From contig BLJB01000509.1 of assembly GCA_013423325.1 (NCBI GenBank), forward strand, positions 1-38,498: a DNA stretch of 38,498 bases, in the 5' to 3' direction. Under the pieces are notes generated by a model. It did not search any database. It was given only the letters and a program-made list of their open reading frames with translations, and had not been told where the DNA came from. Made by a program: the position numbers and the translations under genes. Source of the DNA: Usnea hakonensis (lineage: Eukaryota; Ascomycota; Lecanoromycetes; Lecanorales; Parmeliaceae). Shown here one piece after another: positions 22,127-31,364 of the stretch. The stretch's first letter is position 1. Every line of letters begins with the position of its first letter.

Positions 22127-22987
22127 CTCCCCTTCGAGTGCATGCTTCGTAGACCCCCTATACCCCCCCTTGGCGAACGCCGGGTAACTAAAGTGAATTT
22201 CCATAGGGTAATAGAGGTAAAAAAATGAACGCCGGGTTACTATAGTAAAAATATTATAATACCCCCCTAGCGCATTTTGGAAGCATTTGAAAAATCCTAG
22301 ATTTCGAAGTTTACGAAACATAAAACCCGAATGTAGTTAGCGCGAACGCAGGGTAACATGAATATAGGGTAAGTACTAGGTGATATGAATATAGGATGAC
22401 CCCCTATACCCCCCCTGGTGAATATAGGGTAACCAGAGTGAATGAAATGGATCTGAAAATGACTATATCAAACCATATAACACTAAAAATCAGGCAGTAC
22501 AGCATCCAAATTCCACTTTTTGCAAAAACACGGTTATTTGAAATCTTTTTTCGCAATATATCGAGTATACACCAAAAATCAACTAAAGTGAGGTCGGAGG
22601 ATATATGTAGGGGTATATAAATATGAGTGGTGCAAATGCTCCGAATACAAGTAGTAAATGCTCCGAACACTATATGAGATCCTATAAGGCCTAATGGGCC
22701 GATCTATGAAAAAATGGTAGATTGCTCCAGTGGTGATGACAGCAGTAATTGGGGTACTAACCCGAGGCATTGGGGACCTATTTGGCCATGGTAGTGAGAG
22801 TATTTGGTATAGCTGTTCATTAAATGGCAAGTCCGCATAATGCTAAGCCTGATATTGGGGCTCTACGGGCGCGGGTAGATCACCCGAAATGCGGGGGCCA
22901 ATAGAATCGCCCCCCTGGATCATGGCAATGGTGATTTATTGAAATGGTGTATAGGAATGGTGCAAGCTCCCCTGGAACAGGACTGCG
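22127..22987 (-). other. Long noncoding 3' region of the copia element with internal repeats
   Basis: About 860 bp lie between the RNase H stop and the 3' LTR. The purine tract gaaggggag (minus strand, 22135-22127) next to the LTR is the expected polypurine tract. C-rich phrases ccccctatacccccc occur at 22152 and 22402. The motifs gaacgc-cgggtaac and gaatatagggtaa recur between 22170 and 22435. Several 60-90 codon frames on both strands here lack family features and are not called. Confidence 0.6.
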
Positions 22988-25900
22988 TCACGGAGGTGCT
23001 TCTAGGCCAATGAGATCCCGAAATCTATCAAATTTGTCTTTGTACAGGGCCTTAGTAAGCCCGTCAGCGACCTGTCTATTAGTGGGAATATATTCCAATA
23101 CTATATTCCTAGTAGTGACCTGTTCGCGCATATAGTGGTACTGAATGTTAATATGCTTAGTGCGTACATAGAACTGGGGGTTCTTAGCTAGTGCTATAGC
23201 TCCCTAGTTATCGCAATAGATGACTACTATCTTAGTAGCTTAGTTACTAGGATTGAGTTGATCCAAGAGACTACGCAGCCATACCGCTTCCTTAGTGGCT
23301 TGCGTTTGGCCGATATACTCGGCCTTATAGGTTAAAAGTACCACAGTGGGTTATCGCTTAGATGACTAGCTAATTGCGGTACTACCTATATCGAAGACGT
23401 ACCCCGAAGTGGATTATCGAGTGTCTTGATTACTAGTCTAGTCGGTATCGGTATACCCTATCAGAGGTTTGAGTTCCCCCCTGAAGACTAATTAGTAGTT
23501 GATAGTTTATCTGAGATACCGGGAGATCCGTTTGACTGCTTTCCAGTGAGACTTATTCGGATTAGAGCCATATCGGGACACTACTAAGACGGTATATACA
23601 ATATCTGGTCTCGTGCCTAGCATTGCATATATTAGTAAGCCGACGGCCGACTAGTAAGCCGTGCGAGAAGTCTTAGTGGCCTGGAAATCTTCTTTAGCAG
23701 CCTGATACTTCTCTGTGCCTATCGGCGTTGGGGTTCCTTTAGACTCCTATATGCCATGCTTAGTGATAAATTTCTGAATATAGCCTGCCTGGCCGAGTCG
23801 TAGGATTCGATTAGCCCGATCTCTAGTAATGGTCATGCCGAGGTAGTAATAATACTCGCCTAAATTAGTTATTTTAAAGCGCTCATAGAGCTTATCTTTA
23901 ATACGCTAAATAGCTCCCTTATCGGGTCCTGCAAGTAGGATATCGTTTATATAGATAGCGATAATGGTGGTGCCGTTACTAAAGACGGAGTAGTCGGCGG
24001 TAATAGGCTTGAACCCAAGCTCTATAAGGAATGCTGCCAGGGTGTTATACTATACCCTAGGGGATTGTTTAAGGCCGTATAGCGCCTTTTTCAGTTTATA
24101 TACCTTACTTTTACTAGACTCGAAGCCCGTAGGCTATATGATATAGATTATCTCTTCTATATTGCTATATAGGAAGGCCGTTTTGACATCCATCTGTTCT
24201 AATTCTCAGTCTAGGGCTGCCGCCAGGGCGAAGATGGCTTTATAGCTTATAGGCTTTATAACGGAGGCGAAAGTCTTATTGAAATCGATACCTTCGCGTT
24301 ACTTAAAACCGCGTACTACCTAGCGTACTTTATATCTTACGACCTCTCCCTGAGGCCCTCGCTTGATTTTGTAGACCTATTTGCCTCCTAAGGCATATGC
24401 GTTTGAGGGCAGATCTATAAGAGTCCATGTCCTATTAGTTACTAGGGAGTCTACCTCTTCCTATATAGCAAGCTCCTAGTATATCTTTATATATTCGTCC
24501 GCTATTGCCTCTTTATAGCTTTGAGGTTTATATGGCTCGGGAGCGTTAGCTTTAGCCAGTAGAGAGAGAGGGTCTGGCGTGAGATCACGGTACGTCTATA
24601 GTATTTCATGCCTTAATAGCTGTTATCCCGAAGGCTGACTATCTGTTATCGACCGAGTGGTAGGCTTTGTACCTGAATACGCTAAATGCGCCGAGTCCTT
24701 AGAGACTGTCGAGGGTGTAAGAGTACTATTGCTAAGAGTATCAGGTAATTCTGGCCCTGGTACTATACCTGACGACTCCCCTGAAGCCGCACTTGGTAGT
24801 GGCGCATCTCCCCTTGCAAGTCTCGGAGGCTATACTCTTATCGGCTACGCGACTGGTACTAACGTAATTAGGATTCTAACTATAGTTATATACTGCTTAG
24901 TCATAGTGGAGTCAGCTGCTTCGATAGAGTCTTCGCGTCTTCTCTTACTGATCTCCCCTAGAGACGATGTTGAAGGAGCAGTCTCCACGTTATTAATAGC
25001 GTCAATATGACGCTTATTGCGAGTCTCTAAGAGACCCGAGTTATTAGCTTGTTACACCCCGGAAGGGGTGAGTTCTATTAGGGAGGGCTTAGGTAGGATA
25101 TTGTTAATCCAATGTATATTGGAGAAGACTTCGACTTTACTATTTAGTAATAGTATACGATAAAATCGGCCGCTTTAGTACCCGACCAGCTTGCCTTTAT
25201 AAGCGCGGTCTTAATACTTTAACTAGCCTATATTGTCTAGATACACTTGATAATAGCCTGTTTAGCCGATAATACGCAAGTACGATAGGTCTGGAGGATG
25301 CCCTATACACGCTTCGTGAGGGGTGATATCCCGACCCGAGACAGGCTGTATATTCCGAAGATAGTTGGAAGCCCGTACGAATTCAGACCAGAATCTCTGG
25401 GGCAACTGGCTTTCTTTAAGTATGGTACTAGCTTTTTATTAGATTGTCTACCCGAGACGCTCTGATTTACCGTTTATTTAAGGGTTACTAGGTACGATAC
25501 CTTCCTAGGTAATACCCTTAGTAAGCCGAAAGGCGTATATTTCGTAATTGTTATATTCGGTACCGCAGTCTATACGAAAGCGGGTATATTTGCAGTCCCC
25601 GTGTTCTACTTGGTTTAGGAATGATTTGAATGCCGTAAGGACTATGGGCCCTTCTTTATTTAGCAGAAATACGACGGCAGACCTAAGAGTCTTGTCGTCT
25701 AAGAAGGTGATCATCCACCGGTAGCCATCATGAGAAGTGGGGAACGGACCCTAAATATCACTATGGATTAGGTCGTTTTCCTAGCGCCCTGGTTCTATAT
25801 AACGCTTGTGCGGTTCTACTTTCATATTGGCAACACTGTATAGTTCGCAGGTATCAGTAGGAGGAGGAATGGTTAGATTCATACTGATACTCATTTTGGT

Positions 25901-26560
25901 AAGCTTCTTGAGGCTTTGGTAACCCAAATGGCCGTGGCGGCTATGCCATATTCGCAAGGTCTCCTCATTGACTTGAGGCTCTGGGTCAGTGGCAAATAAA
26001 GTCACAGTCAAGGGGGACTCATTGTAAGCGGGGATGTCTCCATTAATGACTGCTAGGTATATAGGGGCCTCGGTCCACGTATTAAGCGTATATAGACGAT
26101 TGCGTTGGCGCCTAAAAATAATACTATACTCCCCAACACTAATGCTACCCGGTACGAGCGTGACTTTTATGCCTTAGTCCTTAAGCTGCCCCTAAGAAAT
26201 CAGGTTGAACTTACTTGTAGGTACGTACCAGATATTATTAATAACTAGCGTACGTTTACCTCCGAGGCCTTTATATTAAAGGTGAACTCGGCCGACTCCT
26301 TCGGCCAGGATATAGCCCGCAATACCGTTTACTTTAGCTAGTATCGCGAAGGGGGTAAAGGTTTGAAACACTGACCGATCCTATACTATATACTGAGTAT
26401 AACCGCTATTGATAAATCATAGTGCCGAGAGTGTAGCTGCCGTGGATACCGAGGAAGTTTATACCATTGTCTTCTGGGACGGCTAAGACGGCTTAGAGGT
26501 AGATAGCTTGGAGGTCCGGCTTTAGAGCCAGTAAGAGTTTGTAATAAGATATATGGCTTT
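22988..26560 (-). pseudogene. Copia pol remnant (PR-IN-RT-RNaseH)
   Basis: The order on the minus strand is as follows. The protease active site FINSGYTQYI is at about 26420-26390, with D changed to N. The GAG-pre-integrase HH-CC region has IWHSRHGHLGYQSLKKL at about 25955-25905. The integrase core has HSDIQGPFP, MITFLDDKT and IDCGTEYNN at 25770-25540. Reverse transcriptase at about 24390-23850 has VYKIKRGPQGEVVRYKVRWV, EQMDVKTAFLYSNIEE, KKALYGLKQSPR and IYINDILLAG (the YVDD box is now YIND, Asn at 23947-23945). RNase H has YKAEYIGQTQATKEA, CDNQGAIALAKNP and RTKHINIQYHY, and ends GLEAPP with a TGA at 22990-22988. Confidence 0.9.
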
Positions 26561-27690
26561 AGTTAGTTGCTCGGTATAGGCTATAAAGCTGAAAGCCGTA
26601 GGCTCGGTTACTGCTGCGGTAGCCTGGGTCTCGGTAGCGGGCTTTGCCTCATTAGAGGAGTTATTATTATTACCTCTATTATTATTGCCTCTACGGCCAC
26701 CTCGGCTACCGCGTCCGCTACGTCTACGACCACGACCGCGAGTACTACTATTATTATTATTCTCCTTCTTTTTCAGATAGGGATGAAGAGAGGTATACTC
26801 TGAGTCGTTATGCTAGTCCTTCTTGCAGTGAGTATAGTATTTATAGGTCTAGGTATACGTGCGAGAATTGCCTATATAGGCTCCTGGTTAGACCTTAATA
26901 TCGGTTCCCCTAGTGGCTACTAAAGCTATAACGCTCTGCGTGTTATACATAAACGTACCGTTAACCAGAGCGGCTAGTGCTTAAGTCTCAGCCGAGGATA
27001 TGGAGTTAGTAGGGTTCGTAACCGTATTTAGGAACCTCGTGATAATATAGTCTAGATCGAACTTGTATTCGCTATCATTATCGAAAGCGTTATAGGTTTA
27101 GTTATACTGTTCGTAGTACGCGTTATAGATAGAGCCTAGGCCTAAGTAGAAGCGATAGATTTTCTAGTTCTTATCAAATTGAAGCTTTAAGGACAGGGTA
27201 TCGAACTCTTCTAGTACCTCAACAAAATCGTTGGTATAGGTCTGAGGATCATTGTCGTAGCCTGCTAGATTAACCGTATCGAGCTTTCTAAAGGTAGAAT
27301 TAAGGATGCCGGAGCCCCGAGGCTTATATTTCTTAAGGGTTATCTAGGCCTTTTTGGCGTTGGTTTCGCTTTTGATCATAGAGCGAGGGTTACGCTCATA
27401 ACGAGACTTAAGTATCGTATATATCTTATCGTGGGCTTGTTCCTAGGCTTCGAGCTTCTTAGTAGTTACTCCTACCGGGGCGGTATAGTCTTTCGCAATA
27501 TAGCGCTATATACCCAGGAGCTTCAGCTCGTCTTCGAATTGCTGCTTCTATATTTGGTAGTTAGAGGCGCCTTTGAGCTTGTCGATATTGTTAAGACGGC
27601 TTAGGGAGGCTGAGATTTTGGTTTCTTCGGCTAATATAGCTTTACTTGGAAACCGAATAGATCGACGTCAATATCGGGCGGAATTTGTAG
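26560..27690 (-). pseudogene. Copia gag remnant
   Basis: The frame is readable from about 27660 (ISASLSRLNNIDKLKGASNY) through KKLEA-x-EQAHDKIYTILKSRYE and the segment FVEVLEEFDTLSLKLQFDKN. It ends in a zinc knuckle of the type YTHCKKD-x-HNDSEYTSLHP at about 26850-26780, in which one Cys has become Tyr and one Trp is a stop. A poly-Asn and RGRGRR-type linker (26760-26650) follows, as in other fungal copia gags. The capsid would package element RNA if intact. Confidence 0.75.
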
Positions 27691-28709
27691 TATTGATTTA
27701 GGGGTGGATTACCCTAAGGAAGGTATTGAATCAGCGCGCGAGATTAGAGTATACTCGCTATCTATCGTACTATCTAGTATATACGTAAGTGATTTAAGCG
27801 TGTTAGGAAAGTCTCTTTCGGCCCTAAGGTTAGCACGATCGAGCTTAGAGGTTTATTGATAATAATAGGCTATTGCAGCATAATCGAGAGCGATTTAAGG
27901 AGAAATTTCGTAGTACTTAGATCTAGATCTTAGGAAGTATGGTGTGATGGAACGTTTCTAAGGAAACTTGGGCTTCTTTATAGGCCTTAGAATGCTCTCG
28001 TTCAAATCGCTTTAACCACTTCCTATTCCCATATCTTGCGGTGAGTCTGCCCTTAGCCGTTTGGTATAGGTCTTAGTATAGATATTGACTTCCGCTTAGT
28101 CATATTTCTCTTCATTATCGCGAGACGAGACAGGCTTATTTACATCAATAGCAGGGGTTCTCTTTCTCTTCTCCTTACGACGGCGTGCCTTAGCCTATTT
28201 GCTCGTGGCATCGGATTGTGCATTTCCTAGAGGAGGCTAGGGAGGCTAGGGCTGTTGGCCCTGATATTTCTAGGGCTATTGGCCCTAATCTTTGCTTGCC
28301 TCTGCTTTTGCCTCAGCCTGTAAGGGCTGCGGAAGAGGTTGGGGCTTCTTCTTCCTATATTTGCCTTTGCCTTTGCCTTTCCGCTTGGTCTTTACTCTTG
28401 CCTACAGTGGCTGGAATGGCTAGGATGGCTGGTTTTTAGCCGTTATTACGGATATTGCACAATTGACTTTAGACTGAGTCTAGATACTCGCCACCGTGTT
28501 TGCGGTGTTTCGGTATGTAAATAAGGGTATATTCCCCTTTATTTAGCGTGTCCTACGTAGGGAAGGCAATCTTCTAGGGGCCGAATAGTTATATAATTAG
28601 TTGATTTCGCGTAAGCCTTGGCGATGCCTTAGTACTTAGTGAGCTTCGGTATTAACGGCGTTAAGCCGAGGCTAGGGGTTTCCTAGTCACCGAATTTGCG
28701 ACGAATCAT
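27601..28709 (-). pseudogene. Extra basic, Gln-rich reading frame upstream of copia gag
   Basis: A frame opens at 28709 (MIRRKFGD) and reads well to about 28530. The frame then shifts, and from about 28470 to 27601 another frame reads as protein with TAG/TAA only where Gln is plausible. It has a basic stretch (RVKTKRKGKGKGKYRKKK, near 28395-28340), a Gln/Pro-rich stretch (28330-28230), a second basic cluster (KARRRKEKRKR, about 28190) and then a more ordinary globular-looking part ending near 27601. It overlaps the start of gag in a different frame. I do not recognise a domain. It is not part of the usual copia gene set. Confidence 0.45.
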
Positions 28710-28881
28710 GACCGTTCAGGCCCAAATGACCATTTGTATATAGGGATTTCCACTTTTAAGAGGTTGTTTAATAAACGATTGGATCACCGCTATAGTACTC
28801 TATAGCGGGGTGATTACTATACTAAGAGTCGCTATAGTCAGTGTAGTTATAGTATACTGGAACACTGCCGGGGCGAACCCC

Positions 28882-28893
28882 GGGCTCATAACC
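28882..28893 (-). other. Copia primer-binding site (half-tRNA initiator Met type)
   Basis: Directly next to the 5' LTR the minus strand reads GGTTATGAGCCC. This is complementary to the anticodon stem-loop of eukaryotic initiator tRNA-Met (GGGCUCAUAACC). Drosophila copia primes in the same way from a cleaved half of this tRNA rather than from its 3' end. Confidence 0.75.
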
Positions 28894-29013
28894 TGTTAAA
28901 ATATGGGGTAGGACATATAGTAGTTATATTTACTATAGATCTCTATGAAGGAAAGCTTGACTATATCCCAAGTAGTAGTCACGTGACGAAGTCACGTGAC
29001 TCTACTTTCAACA
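28894..29013 (-). repeat. Copia 5' LTR
   Basis: It is 120 bp, tgttaaaatatgggg to actttcaaca. It matches 21997-22126 except for C-to-T or G-to-A changes and the N artefact. As the 5' LTR of a minus-strand element it would hold the promoter. Confidence 0.9.
28978..29002. promoter_or_regulatory. Twin CACGTG palindromes in the copia LTR
   Basis: GTCACGTGAC occurs twice separated by GAA, making one 23-bp palindrome-like block. It is also intact in the other LTR (about 22091-22113). CACGTG is the E-box core bound by bHLH factors such as Cbf1 or Pho4 types. The block survived RIP in both LTRs. A regulatory role is inferred. Confidence 0.55.
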
Positions 29014-29018
29014 AAAGC

Positions 29019-30058
29019 GCTAGATTTCCCTTTATACCCTTTTATAAAAGAATATAGAGATCTCTAGATAACGCGAAACGCTCTACTTATATTAATAGTA
29101 CTATCTATATAGCGGCGAAACGGATCGCGTATAATTATCTAAAAAAATCTATAATATATTAATATTTTCTACTAATATAGTAATAAGAAATAGGGTACTT
29201 TCCTACTAGTAGTATTAATAAAGCTAATAAAGATATAGTAATATTAATAATAATATAATAATAAGGGTAAAAATAGAACTATATCTATTTTAAAAATAAA
29301 TATTTATATATATTAACTTCCTTTATCGCTTTATTATTATAAGTATTTATAGATAACTAAAATCTTTTTAATAAAGAAGAGAAAAAAAAGTAGAAGATTT
29401 AATATTAATATATATATAATATAATATACTAGTAGTTATATAGTAACTCTAATTTTACTATTATAATAAGATTATAATAATCTTAATATAATAATAATCG
29501 CCTTATAGTAAGACGTAAATAATAATAAAGAAGTATTAGAATAAATATAAATATTACTAATATTATAGATTATATAATATTACTATTATTTTTATAATTA
29601 CGAAAATAACTCTTTTTTCTTAAATAATAATTTAAAGATTTTTTAATAAATATTTATAAACTATATTAATTAATTATTATAGTTATTTTCCTTTTAACCT
29701 TATATTATAAAGTAGTATAATTTAGATAACTCTTTTTTTTTAGATATTAATCTAAAGGTTTTTTAATAAATATTCTATTTAATATATTTATATATACTTA
29801 ATTAATTAATTATTTTATACGCCTATACTAGCTACTTTATATATACTTAATTAGATAATTATTATATATTATTCTCTAGCCCTTAATATTAGATTTATAT
29901 ATATAGAGGCGGCTTTTCTAAATATACTATTATTATAATATCTTTTAATATTTCTTTTTCTTCTTTTACCTCTATTAATTTTAAAGATTTTTAATCTATC
30001 GTTTAATTATCTATTAGGATTTTATAATCTTTAAAAATTAGAGTCTAAAAAGAGAGAC
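29019..30058. other. Gypsy-B region between the copia insertion and the right LTR
   Basis: It is AT-rich with no intact gene. Two ~110-bp blocks starting near 29590 and 29710 resemble each other (taactcttttt, a ttaaagattttttaataaatatt phrase). A minus-strand frame near 29140-29019 reads SPLYR, SVSRYLEISIFFYKR and would continue beyond the copia insertion at 21996, but this is weak. Confidence 0.4.
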
Positions 30059-30371
30059 TATTATTAGCGCCTAGTACTATCTAACTAATAATATATATCT
30101 AATAGAGATAGTATAATATTATTATTAGAATTACTAGAACCCCTATAACTATTAACTACTAAGGGGGTCCCGTAACTAGTAACTTTATAGCGGGGTAATA
30201 CTTAATATTAGTATATTAAATTAATATCCTCTAGATAACTTAGAAGTTCCTTAGAGATTAGTTCTAGTATATCTAATACTATACTATTAAACTACCCCTA
30301 TAGTTACTATACTTCTACGTCTTTTATCTACTACCTCCGCTAGCGTACCGCTAGCGGAACCAGTCCTAACA
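30059..30371 (+). repeat. Gypsy-B right LTR
   Basis: It is 313 bp, equal to the left LTR, and less RIP-damaged in its last 80 bp (ctacctccgctagcgtaccg and ending cagtcctaaca). The GC-balanced gene island starts at the very next base, so this LTR marks the compartment border. Confidence 0.85.
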
Positions 30372-30450
30372 ATTATATACACGTAGAGCGACGAATTGGG
30401 CTCTGCTTGCATTTGGCGGTGGTCCCGGCAAAAAAACGCGGGGCCGGCTG

Positions 30451-31045
30451 CTAGTTTGCCGCTCCCGCCAGTGGTTTTGCAAAAAGCAGTAAGACCGTCG
30501 CTCTGTCGCGAAGAAACTTGAGTTCTTTACATGCGGTGCCGGTGTTGAGATCGACATGCAGGGTTCCGCGGGCGACGGCCATATACTCCGTATTGCACCT
30601 ACTTGAGCGAAAGATCAGGAACTCAGACACGCAGAAACAAGATAGTAATTTACAGATATAGGAGCCATGGTGCGTAAATGACCGTGGTATCTTTAGGTCT
30701 CTCATTGATCTCCAATAGGAGAGCCCGCACGAGCATCAACAGAGCCTCCTTCTCACGCGCATAATCACCAACGTTGTAAGTAACAATGACCATTTTTGTC
30801 ATTCTATCGTATATAATCATTGACAAATCCAGGAAAAACTCAACGAGGCCGTAATGGTCTTGAATAAAAATCTCCAGGTACGACATGCGTCTTTCGCCTG
30901 TCCTGTTGAATCTTGCACTAATGCAGGTACCATTTCAAACCAGGAGATCAACATCAGGAACATGAATGTCGAACTCGTTGCTCAGATGTTTAAAAATTAT
31001 CGATCCAATGTACTGTTTCACCTCGAAGGTAAGGATGCGTGTCAT
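30451..31045 (-). pseudogene. Hypothetical minus-strand gene with one in-frame TGA
   Basis: From ATG 31045-31043 the frame reads MTRILTFEVKQYIGSIIFKH and continues for 36 codons to a TGA at 30937-30935. It carries on in the same frame as FNRTGERR and MSYLEIFIQDHYGLVEFFLD to a TAA at about 30650. A 55-nt GT-AG intron (about 30648-30594, with a CTGAT branch) could join it to CNTEYMAVARGTLHVDLNTG, ending at TAG 30451-30453. No intron of suitable length and phase removes the TGA. So either a CGA-to-TGA change has broken the gene or the exon model is wrong. I do not recognise the protein. It is divergent from arp5 and begins 319 bp away. Confidence 0.35.
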
Positions 31046-31364
31046 TTGTCCGGCTGCCTGGTATTATGCATTGATCTTAATGTTCATCGACAGCCACGAA
31101 CACTTTCCAGGACCCATCATAGCAGAGGATTGATAGTGATAGGCATTGATTATATGAGTATTGTGTCACCAGAGGATCATCATAGTCATGAGTGTAGTGG
31201 AAGCATATACCCTAAAATACTTTAATTTCGAAGATAACCCCACTTGTCGTACAATCGTAAGGGATTACACATTTAGAAAACAGATCCATGCAGTTCGATC
31301 ACGAGAAGTGTATCATCTATGTTCATATCAAAGTTTTTGAGACAAAGCAAAATCGCCCTCCATC
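31046..31364. promoter_or_regulatory. Upstream region of arp5
   Basis: This is a 319-bp interval of normal base composition between the hypothetical gene start and arp5. No clear TATA box is seen. It probably contains the arp5 5' UTR and promoter. Confidence 0.4.

Larger units (their letters stand above)
21997..29013 (-). mobile_element. Ty1/copia retrotransposon, full length, moderately RIP-damaged
   Basis: The element is bounded by LTRs of 120 bp (28894-29013, its 5' LTR) and 130 bp (21997-22126, enlarged by an N-pair artefact). It has a perfect 5-bp target duplication aaagc (21992-21996 and 29014-29018). Read on the minus strand it has a primer-binding site, a basic upstream frame, gag, protease, integrase, reverse transcriptase and RNase H in that order. 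Integrase before reverse transcriptase is diagnostic of Ty1/copia. Stops at Gln/Trp codons and Asp-to-Asn changes in the protease and polymerase show it is inactive. Confidence 0.92.
13582..30371 (+). mobile_element. Gypsy-B: RIP-degraded Ty3/Gypsy element carrying three nested insertions
   Basis: Two 313-bp LTRs (13582-13894 and 30059-30371) enclose gag, reverse transcriptase, RNase H and integrase in forward order. Nested inside are a LINE-like element in the gag zinc knuckle, a 281-bp inverted-repeat element between reverse transcriptase and RNase H, and a minus-strand copia element downstream of pol. Without the insertions the element is about 7.4 kb. The five bases before the left LTR (ctaat) and after the right LTR (attat) do not match, so no target duplication is claimed. 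Confidence 0.8.

Noticed and set aside
22404..22830. Minus-strand frames of 83-88 codons
   Set aside because: They lie after the RNase H stop in the copia 3' region, overlap each other in different frames and show no conserved motif.
24657..25010. 117-codon plus-strand frame
   Set aside because: It lies opposite the copia integrase-to-RT linker and has no family features. It is a shadow of the minus-strand pol.
26567..26803. 78-codon plus-strand frame with Ser/Thr/Ile repeats
   Set aside because: It is the complement of the Asn- and Arg-Gly-rich linker after the copia gag zinc knuckle.
28218..28524. Leu/Cys-rich plus-strand frames
   Set aside because: They are the complement of the Lys/Gly and Gln/Pro tracts of the upstream copia frame; the hydrophobic look comes from the reversed strand.
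13577..30376. Target-site duplication for Gypsy-B
   Set aside because: The flanking pentamers ctaat and attat differ and cannot be reconciled by C-to-T or G-to-A changes alone.
30854..31225. 123-codon plus-strand frame upstream of arp5
   Set aside because: Its opposite strand has the more protein-like sequence (the hypothetical gene). Cys/His spacing fits no zinc finger, and it would crowd the arp5 promoter.
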